Shown here: positions 1-6,233 of the stretch, piece after piece
Layout of the letters: every line of letters starts with the position of its first letter
How positions within the stretch are numbered: position 1 is the first letter of the stretch
Assembly: GCA_024408905.1 (NCBI GenBank)
Contig: JAKSUP010000011.1
Location: 1 to 15,379 of the forward strand
Source: a bacterium
GTDB lineage: Bacteria; Cyanobacteriota; Vampirovibrionia; Gastranaerophilales; Gastranaerophilaceae
Direction: 5' to 3'
Length of the DNA: 15,379 nt
Notes under the pieces: generated by a model
Told to the model about the DNA's origin: nothing
The model's database searches: none
Seen by the model: the letters and a program-made list of their open reading frames with translations, nothing else
Translations under genes and position numbers: made by a program

Positions 1-170
1 CCCGCCAAATCAAGGCTTACCAGCAGGATTTTTCCTTCTCCGCCATCCGCGCACAGTCCTCTCATGAAAAGGTCCTCATGCTTTGCCCCTGACACGTCAT
101 GCGGGCCGTAGCCCGCAAGACAGCAGCCGATTTCAGGCGAGATATTGGTTTTGAACCAAGCTATTTTCAT
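1..170 (-). CDS. Neutral/alkaline ceramidase-like hydrolase, N-terminal fragment (runs off window)
   Basis: An open frame of 56 codons starts at an ATG at 168-170 and runs off the left edge with no stop. The visible protein has the N-terminal pattern of the neutral/alkaline non-lysosomal ceramidase-like family: a 'TNISPEIG' strand-turn (family ITPxxG), 'LAGYG', then 'GAKHEDLFMRGL' (family GxHDxLxxRxL), and an 'ILLVSLDLAG' strand. Members hydrolyse ceramide-like amides, and many bacterial ones have unknown substrates. The zinc-binding residues would lie beyond the edge, so activity cannot be judged. A weak AAGGG ribosome site lies about six bases before the ATG. The fragment is about 53% G+C with codons such as CTG, GGC and GCG, unlike the AT-rich genes that follow, which suggests foreign origin or a misjoined contig end. 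Family call is from pattern recognition only. Confidence 0.6.
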   Translation of the reverse strand, partial: MKIAWFKTNISPEIGCCLAGYGPHDVSGAKHEDLFMRGLCADGGEGKILLVSLDLA

Positions 171-191
171 TTTTTCCCTTTATATCAAGTA

Positions 192-213
192 AAGCGTTTA
201 TAAAAATACGCTT
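192..213. repeat. Small inverted repeat at the composition break
   Basis: The arms AAGCGT (192-197) and ACGCTT (208-213) form a 6-bp hairpin with a 10-base AT loop. It sits in the narrow gap between the GC-rich ceramidase-like start and the truncated HAD reading frame and overlaps the candidate -10 box on the minus strand. It could be an operator, the scar of a rearrangement, or chance. Confidence 0.35.
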
Positions 214-239
214 ATAATAATTTATTGAAACATTGGCAA
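211..239 (-). promoter_or_regulatory. Candidate sigma70-type promoter for the ceramidase-like gene
   Basis: Reading the minus strand, TTGCCA (234-239) and TATAAG (211-216) are separated by exactly 17 bases, a good but not perfect match to TTGACA/TATAAT. A transcript starting near 204 would have a leader of about 34 bases before the ATG at 170. The -35 box lies inside the HAD remnant, so the GC-rich gene would be driven from AT-rich local DNA. In this AT-rich sequence such matches arise by chance, so this is tentative. Confidence 0.4.
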
Positions 240-448
240 ATGAATTTGAAATAAAACTTTTTACTACAAGAAATAAAATTCTTGCTGCAAAATGGCTTGT
301 CGATAACAAAATTGACAAATATTTTGAAGATATAACCAACACAAAAGACCTTGCTTGGCTTTATGTTGATGACAGATGTCTAAATTTTGATGGTGATTTT
401 GAAAAATTAACATACCAAATCAAAACTTTTAAACCTTATTATAAGTAA
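221..448 (+). pseudogene. HAD-type phosphatase remnant, C-terminal half only
   Basis: The frame opens after stops at 215-217 and 218-220 and ends with TAA at 446-448. It encodes about 75 residues. The segment 'LFTTRNK' followed by 'AAKWL' and the later 'LYVDDRCLNFDGDF' match the second half of small HAD-like hydrolases, where a threonine/arginine strand precedes a helix and the Y-[IV]-DDR motif supplies the metal-binding aspartates. The N-terminal DxDGT nucleophile region, which should lie about 50 residues earlier, is absent: upstream is only the gap and an unrelated gene on the other strand. Family resemblance already begins at FIETLANEF (221 on), before any normal start; the first plausible one is TTG at 233. 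I read it as a 5'-truncated pseudogene cut by the rearrangement that created the left boundary. A functional small protein is possible but lacks the catalytic half. Confidence 0.6.
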
Positions 449-451
449 ATG

Positions 452-485
452 ATAACGCGTAATTATTATTTAATTTATGCGTTAT
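452..485. terminator. Hairpin between HAD remnant and ychF
   Basis: The sequence folds into an 11-bp stem (452-462 with 475-485) containing ATAACGC/GCGTTAT and one G-U pair on the plus-strand transcript, with a 12-base AT loop. It begins just after the HAD stop and ends 12 bases before the convergent ychF stop. Neither strand has a proper U run after the stem, so it is at best a weak bidirectional terminator or a 3'-end stabilising hairpin. Confidence 0.35.
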
Positions 486-497
486 AAATTAATTGTT

Positions 498-1595
498 TTA
501 CACAGCAAATCTAAAGTGAACAATATCTCCGTCTTGAACAAGATAATCTTTACCTTCAAGTCTTGTTACACCTTTATCTTTGCAAGCAGTATATGAACCA
601 CAATCTACAAAATCTTTATAGCTTGTAACTTCTGCTCTTATGAAACCTTTTTCAAAATCTGTATGAATAACACCTGCTGCTTGAGGAGCTTTTGTACCAT
701 CTGCACAAGTCCACGCGCGAGTTTCTTTTTCGCCTGCAGTGATAAATGTTATTAAGTTGAGCAATTTATAAACAGATTTAATCATCTTATCGATACCACT
801 ATCCTCAACCCCGAGTTCTTGCAAGTATTCTTTTGCACCGTCTTCACCGAGTTCAACAAGTTCTTCTTCAATCCTTGCACATATAATAACGGTTTGCGCA
901 CCGTTTTTCTTAGCGTATTCTTCAACAAGTTTTGTGTAATCATTACCTGTTTTTAAATCAAATTCTGAAACATTAGCGCAATATATAACAGGTTTTACCG
1001 ACATCAAATTAAGAGGTTTAATAACAGCAATCTCATCTTCATTAAAATGTTCAGATAAATTAATAAATGTTCCTGCACTCAATAATTCAATTAATTTTGT
1101 TAATGCTTTATCTTCTAAAACAGCTTCTTTATCCCCACCTTTTGCTTGTTTTGAAATTCTTTGCTGACGTCTTTCAACAGATGCTAAATCTGCCAGAGCA
1201 AGTTCAGTATTAATGGTTTCAATATCACTAATCGGGTCAACTTTGCCTTCAACGTGAATGGTGTTTTCATCATCAAAACATCTAACAACTTGAATTATTG
1301 CATCAACTTCTCTTATGTTGTGCAAGAATTGGTTGCCGAGCCCTTCGCCTTTACTTGCACCTTTAACCAAGCCAGCAATATCAACAAATTCAATAACTGT
1401 CGGAATTATTTCCTTTGATTTACAAAGGTCAGCAAGAATTTTAAGCCTTTCGTCAGGAACAGTAACAACTCCTACATTTGGCTCAATTGTACAAAACGGA
1501 TAATTCGCACTTTGTGCATTTTTTGTCGCAGTAAGCGCATTAAATAAGGTTGATTTCCCAACATTAGGAAGTCCTACAATTCCGGCTCTTAACAT
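498..1595 (-). CDS. ychF: Redox-regulated ATPase / Obg-family GTPase YchF (OLA1)
   Basis: This 365-residue protein is full length for YchF, the universally conserved Obg-family P-loop NTPase that prefers ATP and binds ribosomes, with roles in translation and stress response. Visible motifs are the G1 loop GLPNVGKST (residues 8-16), the switch region NYPFCTIEPNVG (31-42), G3 DIAGLVKGASKGEGLGN (72-88), and the altered G4 NVSE (208-211), which replaces NKxD and underlies the ATP preference of the family. A helical coiled-coil insert follows G3, and the C-terminal TGS domain occupies about residues 280-365. The start has a strong AGGAAAGGA ribosome site. It follows the small gene at 1653-1970 on the same strand, separated by 57 bases that hold a striking hairpin. 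Identification is secure. Confidence 0.97.
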   Translation of the reverse strand: MLRAGIVGLPNVGKSTLFNALTATKNAQSANYPFCTIEPNVGVVTVPDERLKILADLCKSKEIIPTVIEFVDIAGLVKGASKGEGLGNQFLHNIREVDAIIQVVRCFDDENTIHVEGKVDPISDIETINTELALADLASVERRQQRISKQAKGGDKEAVLEDKALTKLIELLSAGTFINLSEHFNEDEIAVIKPLNLMSVKPVIYCANVSEFDLKTGNDYTKLVEEYAKKNGAQTVIICARIEEELVELGEDGAKEYLQELGVEDSGIDKMIKSVYKLLNLITFITAGEKETRAWTCADGTKAPQAAGVIHTDFEKGFIRAEVTSYKDFVDCGSYTACKDKGVTRLEGKDYLVQDGDIVHFRFAV

Positions 1596-1607
1596 AATAA
1601 TTCCTTT

Positions 1608-1644
1608 CCTGTATTTTTGTTACATACTAACACAAAAATACAGG
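1608..1644 (-). promoter_or_regulatory. 13-bp perfect hairpin in the ychF leader, touching its ribosome site
   Basis: The arms at 1608-1620 and 1632-1644 are perfect reverse complements (CCTGTATTTTTGT and its complement) around an 11-base loop. On the ychF-sense strand the 3' arm ends ...ACAGG and is followed at once by AAAGGAATTATT and the ATG, so the base of the stem touches the ribosome site. There is no U run after the stem on either strand, which argues against an ordinary terminator for the upstream gene. An RNA switch, a protein-binding operator, or a processing site between the two genes are all possible. Confidence 0.6.
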
Positions 1645-1652
1645 CATATAAA

Positions 1653-1970
1653 CTACACCCAAATATCTGTCGGCCCGTCATAAGGGAAATCATCAGATTC
1701 ATCTTTTGCAGATTCATCCATAGAACCTTTTATGCACCCTGCTGCGCAACCACCCATTGACAGCAATAATGGAGCCAAAATTCCACCTGAACCTATTGTC
1801 AAAAGTGTACCGAGTCCAAGCCCTGCTAATGTTCCTACTACACCTTTTGCCCCGGCTTCTAAACCTCTAAAAGACACCGAATTGCCTTGACGTTTTGTCA
1901 ATTGTTTTGCAGAAATTTTACCAACACAATTTGATTGATAACTGATTGAGCTTAGGGGATATAATCTCAT
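1653..1970 (-). CDS. Small glycine-rich lineage protein with SFxG motif
   Basis: This encodes 105 residues of unknown function. I choose the ATG at 1968-1970 because a GAGGTG ribosome site lies eight bases before it; an in-frame TTG at 1994 would place the start almost at the transcription start and has no ribosome site. The N-terminus is basic and polar, followed by VSFRG (residues 32-36), then a long Gly/Ala/Leu stretch (about 38-82) that could be one or two membrane-inserting glycine-zipper helices, including a GGCAAGC cluster, and an acidic tail rich in D and E. Small proteins with an SFxG motif near the N-terminus are, from memory, common in Gastranaerophilales. It has its own promoter and may be cotranscribed with ychF. 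No enzymatic motif is visible. Confidence 0.7.
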   Translation of the reverse strand: MRLYPLSSISYQSNCVGKISAKQLTKRQGNSVSFRGLEAGAKGVVGTLAGLGLGTLLTIGSGGILAPLLLSMGGCAAGCIKGSMDESAKDESDDFPYDGPTDIWV

Positions 1971-2002
1971 TGTACACACCTCATATAATTGCAATGTATG
2001 GA

Positions 2003-2031
2003 ATTATACACAATGTTATTGTTATTGTCAA
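2003..2031 (-). promoter_or_regulatory. Perfect-consensus sigma70-type promoter for the small glycine-rich gene
   Basis: On the minus strand TTGACA (2026-2031) and TATAAT (2003-2008) both match the consensus exactly and are separated by exactly 17 bases. A start near 1996 gives a leader of about 26 bases containing the GAGGTG ribosome site of the ATG at 1970. This supports strong, housekeeping-sigma transcription of that gene and possibly of ychF behind it. Confidence 0.8.
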
Positions 2032-2050
2032 GAGGACAATAGGGGAAAGT

Positions 2051-2074
2051 TCAACAAAATATATATTTTGTTGA
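2051..2074. repeat. 24-bp perfect palindrome upstream of miaA
   Basis: Positions 2051-2074 read identically on both strands (half-site TCAACAAAATAT), with no mismatch and no spacer. It lies between the divergent small gene and miaA, and its right end overlaps the likely -35 box of miaA (2069-2074). A perfect, spacer-free palindrome of this size over a promoter is what a dimeric repressor site looks like. It is too AT-rich in the middle for a strong terminator and lacks a U run. Confidence 0.65.
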
Positions 2075-2097
2075 TTATTACATTTTCAATGTAAAAT
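2069..2097 (+). promoter_or_regulatory. Candidate miaA promoter implying a leaderless mRNA
   Basis: TTGTTG (2069-2074) and TAAAAT (2092-2097) are 17 bases apart. Transcription would begin around 2103-2105, that is, at or next to the A of the miaA start codon at 2105. This fits the absence of any Shine-Dalgarno sequence in the AT-only bases before the ATG. A second inverted repeat, TTACATT (2078-2084) with AATGTAA (2088-2094), lies between the two boxes. Confidence 0.45.
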
Positions 2098-2104
2098 ATA
2101 TATT

Positions 2105-2959
2105 ATGAAACCTAAAGTTATAGCAATAGTCGGGCCTACTGCTTGTGGGAAAACAAAAATGGCAATTGATTTAGCAAAACAAATTGATGGCGAAATTGTT
2201 TCTGCTGATTCAAGGCTTGTATATAAAGGTTTTGACATAGCTTCAGCAAAACCAACACTTGAAGAACAAGAGGAAATTCCACATCACTTAATCGATATTG
2301 TTGAACCGGAACATGATTACTCGGTTGCAGAATTTTATGATGATGCAACAATTGCTATAAAAGATATATTGTCTCGTAAAAAAACTCCGATTGTTGCAGG
2401 TGGAACGGGCTTGTATTTTCGTGTTTTATTAGAAGATTATGATTTACCAAGGGTTGAGGCAAATCCGGAACTTAGAGAAGAACTTGAAAATAAATCAAAA
2501 GAAGATCTTTTAGAAGAATTAAAAAGTTTAGATAATGAATCCTTTCTAAAGCTTCAAAATTCTAACAAAAGAAGAATTGTACGTGCATTAGAAGTTACGA
2601 AAATATTAGGTCAACCGTTTTCTAAAGTGAGTGGGAAGAAGGAACTTGAATATGACGTCGAGTGGAGAATGCCGCAAATTCCTTCCAGAGAATGGCTCTA
2701 TGACAGAATAAATAAGCGTGTTGATGTAATGTATGAAAAAGGAATTGTTGAAGAAACAAAAAATCTTATAAAAAAACACGGTCGTATTAAAAATATTGTT
2801 GATACTATTGGATATAAAGAAATTTTGACGTATCTCGACAAAACAGTAACATTAGAAGAAGCGCTGGATAAATTAAAACAACATTCAAGAAATTATGCCA
2901 AAAGACAACTAACTTGGTTTAGAAAAAATCCTGAGCTTACTAAATTTTGTCAAATATAG
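2105..2959 (+). CDS. miaA: tRNA dimethylallyltransferase MiaA
   Basis: MiaA transfers a dimethylallyl group to N6 of A37 in tRNAs that read codons beginning with U, a modification that steadies codon pairing. The 284-residue product is slightly short for the family (about 300). It has the P-loop GPTACGKT (residues 10-17), the DSRLVYKGFDIASAKPT segment (35-51) with the catalytic aspartate D35, PHHLIDIVEP (59-68), VAGGTGLYF (97-105) and RRIVRALEV further on. Cyanobacterial enzymes also carry DSR rather than DSM in the active-site loop, in keeping with the proposed lineage. No Shine-Dalgarno is present before the ATG, which suggests leaderless or structure-dependent initiation. cstA follows 50 bases later on the same strand but has its own ribosome site and a possible promoter. 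Identification is secure. Confidence 0.96.
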   Translation: MKPKVIAIVGPTACGKTKMAIDLAKQIDGEIVSADSRLVYKGFDIASAKPTLEEQEEIPHHLIDIVEPEHDYSVAEFYDDATIAIKDILSRKKTPIVAGGTGLYFRVLLEDYDLPRVEANPELREELENKSKEDLLEELKSLDNESFLKLQNSNKRRIVRALEVTKILGQPFSKVSGKKELEYDVEWRMPQIPSREWLYDRINKRVDVMYEKGIVEETKNLIKKHGRIKNIVDTIGYKEILTYLDKTVTLEEALDKLKQHSRNYAKRQLTWFRKNPELTKFCQI

Positions 2960-2961
2960 TT

Positions 2962-2989
2962 TTGATTTAAAAATTTTTAGGACTAAAAT
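2962..2989 (+). promoter_or_regulatory. Candidate cstA promoter
   Basis: TTGATT (2962-2967) and TAAAAT (2984-2989) are 16 bases apart, followed by about 20 bases and a GAGGGA ribosome site before the cstA ATG at 3010. The match is moderate; readthrough from miaA is the alternative. Confidence 0.4.
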
Positions 2990-3009
2990 ATATGTAAGAG
3001 GGAAGTTTT

Positions 3010-4449
3010 ATGATTACTTTTATTATTGGTCTTTTTATATTGTTTTTAGGTTACATTTTTTATTCGAGATACACAGAAAGACAATTTTCTCCGGACGACA
3101 GAAATACTCCGGCAATTGATAATAAAGATGGGGTTGACTATCTTCCTATGACAAAAAATCGTAATTGTCTTGTGCAATTATTAAATATCGCCGGTATGGG
3201 GCCGATTTTGGGTGCCATTCAAGGAATCTTATTCGGCCCGATTGCATTTATATTAATACCTTTGGGTTGTGTGCTTATGGGCGGGGTTCATGATTATTTT
3301 GCAGGCATGATTTCTGTCAGAAACAAAGGTATGCAAATAACAGAACTTATCAAGATATATTTAGGGAAATATTCCTATAAAATCTTCATAATTGTTGTAG
3401 CAATTATGCTTTTGATTTTATCTTCTGTATTTGTATACACATCAGGAGATGTTATCGCAGACAGATTTTTTAATGAAACTAATTTTTCCATAACAAATCC
3501 CTTAATGATGTGGATATACGGACTTATTGCTTTGTATTTTATCCTTGCAACAATGTTCCCCATAGATAAAATTATAGGCAGGTTTTATCCGTATATGTGT
3601 GGTTTGTTAATTTTTGGAACTGCATTAATTCTTATTGGATTTTTTACAAAAGGTGTGCAACTTACAGAGTTGGATTTGTATAATATATCACAACACCCGG
3701 ATAATTTACCCCTAATTCCTATGTTTTTTATGACAGTGAGTTGTGGGCTGCTTTCGGGATTTCATGCAACGCAATCAACTATCGTTTCAAGAACGCTTAA
3801 ATCAGAACACGATGGTAGACGAGTTTTTTATGAAATGATGTGTTTTGAATCCTTAATCGCAATGGTTTGGGCAGCAGGAGCAATGCATGTTTATTCAAAC
3901 CATTTAACACCTGATAATTTAATAGGAACAGCTGCTGTTATTAATGATATAGCAGACGTTTTTGTACCGACATTTTTAACCTTTGTTGTTACTCTTGCTG
4001 TTGTAGTTTTACCAATAACGTCAGGGGATACAGCGTTACGGGGTTTAAGGATGATTATAGCTGACGCTATAAAACTTCCACAGGCAAAACTGAAAAATCG
4101 TATGGTTATAATTATTCCAATCGCTATACTTATGCTTGGGGTACTTGCTTGGTCAAAAATAAAAGCCGACAGTTTTGGACTCATTTGGCGATATTTTACA
4201 TTCTTTAACCAGCTTATTGCTATTCCGACTTTTTTGTATGCAACAGTTTATCTATATAGAAATAAAAAGAATTACTTTATGACATTATTACCGGCATTAT
4301 TTTTTGTTTTTATTACAATGTCTTTTATCTTTAATGCAAAAATCGGCTTTAATTTGCCATTTAGATTATCAGAATTAATCGCCTGTGGGTTAGTTTTATT
4401 AACTATTCTATGGATAATCATCTTGTGTAATAAAAAAGAGAATGACTAA
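3010..4449 (+). CDS. cstA: CstA-family carbon starvation protein (pyruvate/peptide transporter), short form
   Basis: CstA proteins are inner-membrane importers; the best studied relatives take up pyruvate or peptides when preferred carbon runs out. The 479-residue product has about a dozen hydrophobic segments. Family landmarks are NTPAIDNKDGVDYLP (32-46), the IAGMGPILGAI signature (60-70), GVHDY (92-96), and, near the C-terminus, WRYFTFFNQLIAI, typical of the C-terminal CstA_5TM-type region. It is shorter than the roughly 700-residue E. coli CstA and matches the compact form found in many anaerobes. GAGGGA lies eight bases before the ATG. The stop codon overlaps the stem of the convergent terminator at 4432-4467. 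Family is certain; substrate is not readable from sequence. Confidence 0.92.
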   Translation: MITFIIGLFILFLGYIFYSRYTERQFSPDDRNTPAIDNKDGVDYLPMTKNRNCLVQLLNIAGMGPILGAIQGILFGPIAFILIPLGCVLMGGVHDYFAGMISVRNKGMQITELIKIYLGKYSYKIFIIVVAIMLLILSSVFVYTSGDVIADRFFNETNFSITNPLMMWIYGLIALYFILATMFPIDKIIGRFYPYMCGLLIFGTALILIGFFTKGVQLTELDLYNISQHPDNLPLIPMFFMTVSCGLLSGFHATQSTIVSRTLKSEHDGRRVFYEMMCFESLIAMVWAAGAMHVYSNHLTPDNLIGTAAVINDIADVFVPTFLTFVVTLAVVVLPITSGDTALRGLRMIIADAIKLPQAKLKNRMVIIIPIAILMLGVLAWSKIKADSFGLIWRYFTFFNQLIAIPTFLYATVYLYRNKKNYFMTLLPALFFVFITMSFIFNAKIGFNLPFRLSELIACGLVLLTILWIIILCNKKEND

Positions 4450-4467
4450 AAAGTCACCCTCTTTTTT
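4432..4467. terminator. Shared intrinsic terminator for convergent cstA and the 341-residue protein gene
   Basis: A 16-position stem (4432-4447 with 4452-4467) closes a four-base loop, with six A's on one side and six T's on the other, so each direction ends in a U run. On the minus strand every position pairs, with two G-U pairs; on the plus strand those two positions become A-C mismatches. It should therefore stop the leftward transcript somewhat better. The stem contains the cstA stop codon. Confidence 0.85.
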
Positions 4468-4483
4468 ATTTTCACTTTAATGG

Positions 4484-5509
4484 TTATTTTTTATCTATAC
4501 TTGTTAAAATCATGTTTGCAGCTTCTGCAACATAAGGAACGTCATCTTGCGCTGCAATTTTAAAGATTTCTTTAAGTTCGTCTTTATATTCAGGACGATA
4601 AATATAACTCAAAGCATCAAGAGCAGCTATTTTTAAAGATGGGTTTTGATTAAATCTTAAAACATCAACAGTTTCTGATACTCCTGGTAAATCTGTTATC
4701 GGAATAACATTTCCTGTTTGATTTTTAACTTCATCAACATATAACTTTGTTAGAATGGCCATGGTATACAAAGCATATTCTTTATTTCTTTCTGCCATTT
4801 CCATTGTTGATAGTTCTGATGCTAACTTAATGTCTTCTTCCGTAATCTTGTATGGAAGTTCAGGAACTTCTTTATTCTCTGCTTTTGCTTGTTCTTTTAT
4901 TATTTCATTAGTGATGATTTTTTTACGTGCTTCTATTTGAGCTTCTGTAGGTGGCATAAGCTGTGTTGTATCTGCTTTAATAATATTTATCATTCCGGCA
5001 AACACATCTTTTACAATATAGTTTTTACCTACATTGGGATTTTTTAATACATTAACGGTAATTTCTTCAAGTTGTTTTGCTTGTTTATCGTAATCTGAAC
5101 CGGAAAGATTTGCCAAAACTTTGTTGATATCTACATCCGGCTTAATTTCTTCAGCAGGAACAACTTCTAATTCTTGTTTGCCGTTAAAAGAAACCTTTTG
5201 GGATTTTTCGTTCTCTACTGTTGTAAAATTCGGTGCCGGTACTGATACTTTGTCAGATATTTCAGGAGCTGCAATCATATCATAAGTAACAATTTTGTCA
5301 GCCTTAGGATAATCATAAATAGCGTTGTTAGGATATCTTGCAACAATAGGGTCTGTTACTTCAACACTTACAGCATTATAAACTCCTTTGTCATCTGCTG
5401 CACTTTTGAAATCATTTGGTAACAATGTTTTTGGTTTGTCAATTTTGATTTTTACAGCATTATAATTAGCATTTGAATTAACTGTTTCTACTGAATTTAC
5501 TTGAGCCAT
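4484..5509 (-). CDS. Lineage-type protein of unknown function with SFxG motif and helical-repeat-like C-terminus
   Basis: The 341-residue product has no recognised enzymatic motif. Residues 1-110 are polar and extended, rich in N, V, D and P, and include KVSFNG (105-110), the same SFxG pattern as in the small protein at 1653-1970. From about residue 120 on it is predicted helical and charged. The last 55 residues, containing 'SLKIAALDALSYIYR' and 'VPYVAEAANMILTSI' around a second helix, look like one or two HEAT/armadillo-type repeats, a protein-binding fold. There is no signal peptide or membrane segment, so it is probably cytoplasmic. The ribosome site AAGGGAAG lies about five bases before the ATG. 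It is transcribed alone, 121 bases after the motAB cassette, and ends at the strong terminator at 4432-4467. A scaffold or adaptor role is only a guess. Confidence 0.7.
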   Translation of the reverse strand: MAQVNSVETVNSNANYNAVKIKIDKPKTLLPNDFKSAADDKGVYNAVSVEVTDPIVARYPNNAIYDYPKADKIVTYDMIAAPEISDKVSVPAPNFTTVENEKSQKVSFNGKQELEVVPAEEIKPDVDINKVLANLSGSDYDKQAKQLEEITVNVLKNPNVGKNYIVKDVFAGMINIIKADTTQLMPPTEAQIEARKKIITNEIIKEQAKAENKEVPELPYKITEEDIKLASELSTMEMAERNKEYALYTMAILTKLYVDEVKNQTGNVIPITDLPGVSETVDVLRFNQNPSLKIAALDALSYIYRPEYKDELKEIFKIAAQDDVPYVAEAANMILTSIDKK

Positions 5510-5630
5510 TACACTTCCCTTTCGGCATAAAATAATACACTTATTTAAAGTTTGTAAAACATAAAAATTGCTTTTTTTATAATAAAAATTTACAAATATT
5601 TACAAGAATTATTCTATCACGAAAAAATAG

Positions 5631-6233
5631 TTATTGCAGATTTATGACGTCAATATTTTTGTAATCAAAAATCTTTTTTGTATTACCCTTAATCTTTTCT
5701 TCTGCCAATAAAGTACCGACAATAGCTTCCATTTGTGCCATAGGCATCATATTAGTCGGCAATTCATCAAAGCCGAATTCTGTTCTTAACGTCGTTTGCA
5801 AAAATTTGCAATCAGCAGAAGAACGCTCTTTATAATTTGAATAAAGATTAAATTTCTGTCTTGTTAAATATATTTCATATCGAGATATATCAGCACCTTT
5901 CTCTTTTAATTCTGAAAAAAACTCGCTTCCTCTCGGTGCAAAACGCTGCATCCAATTGTCTGTATTTGGGAAATTGCCAAGTGTATGAATCATTTGATAC
6001 GGTTTTGAAAGCACTCTCCATTTACCTTCAAGCATAGTAATATCCCAAGGTAAAGATACACAGATAACAGAATTTTTAATAGAATTATAATTTTCAAAGA
6101 ACAACATAACGTCATTCATGGAAAACAATTTATCCATATAAATAATTTTTCCGGTAGAAATTTCTCTGACAACAACGCCACTTTCAACAGCAGATGTTGA
6201 ACCGAGGGATATCCCAACAGCATGTGTTATCAT
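5631..6233 (-). CDS. Unknown protein overlapping motB; possible RNase H-like / DUF429-like fold
   Basis: This 200-residue protein starts inside the motB stop (ATGA overlap at 6230-6233), with GAGGA nine bases before the ATG at the motB end, so it is translationally coupled to the stator genes. The pattern GISLGSTSAVESGVVV (residues 7-22), then CVSLPWD (58-64), YEIYLTR (119-125) and a helix with MAQMEAIVGTLLA (165-177) recalls the RNase H/actin-like hairpin, second strand, EvYP strand and DA helix of DUF429-type proteins. The first two acidic positions of a nuclease site are serines here, so if the fold is right it may be a binding rather than a cleaving protein. There is no signal peptide or membrane segment. 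Its position suggests a role tied to motor assembly or regulation, but no known flagellar partner resembles it to my knowledge. Fold assignment is weak; gene reality is solid. Confidence 0.65.
   Translation of the reverse strand: MITHAVGISLGSTSAVESGVVVREISTGKIIYMDKLFSMNDVMLFFENYNSIKNSVICVSLPWDITMLEGKWRVLSKPYQMIHTLGNFPNTDNWMQRFAPRGSEFFSELKEKGADISRYEIYLTRQKFNLYSNYKERSSADCKFLQTTLRTEFGFDELPTNMMPMAQMEAIVGTLLAEEKIKGNTKKIFDYKNIDVINLQ

Noticed and set aside
133..342. 69-codon frame on the minus strand overlapping the HAD remnant and the ceramidase-like start
   Set aside because: It is in a different frame from the ceramidase-like gene and antisense to a sequence with clear HAD resemblance; composition and content fit a shadow frame.
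1971..1994. TTG at 1994 as the start of the small glycine-rich protein
   Set aside because: It lies at the predicted transcription start (near 1996) and has no ribosome site, while the ATG at 1970 has GAGGTG at good spacing.
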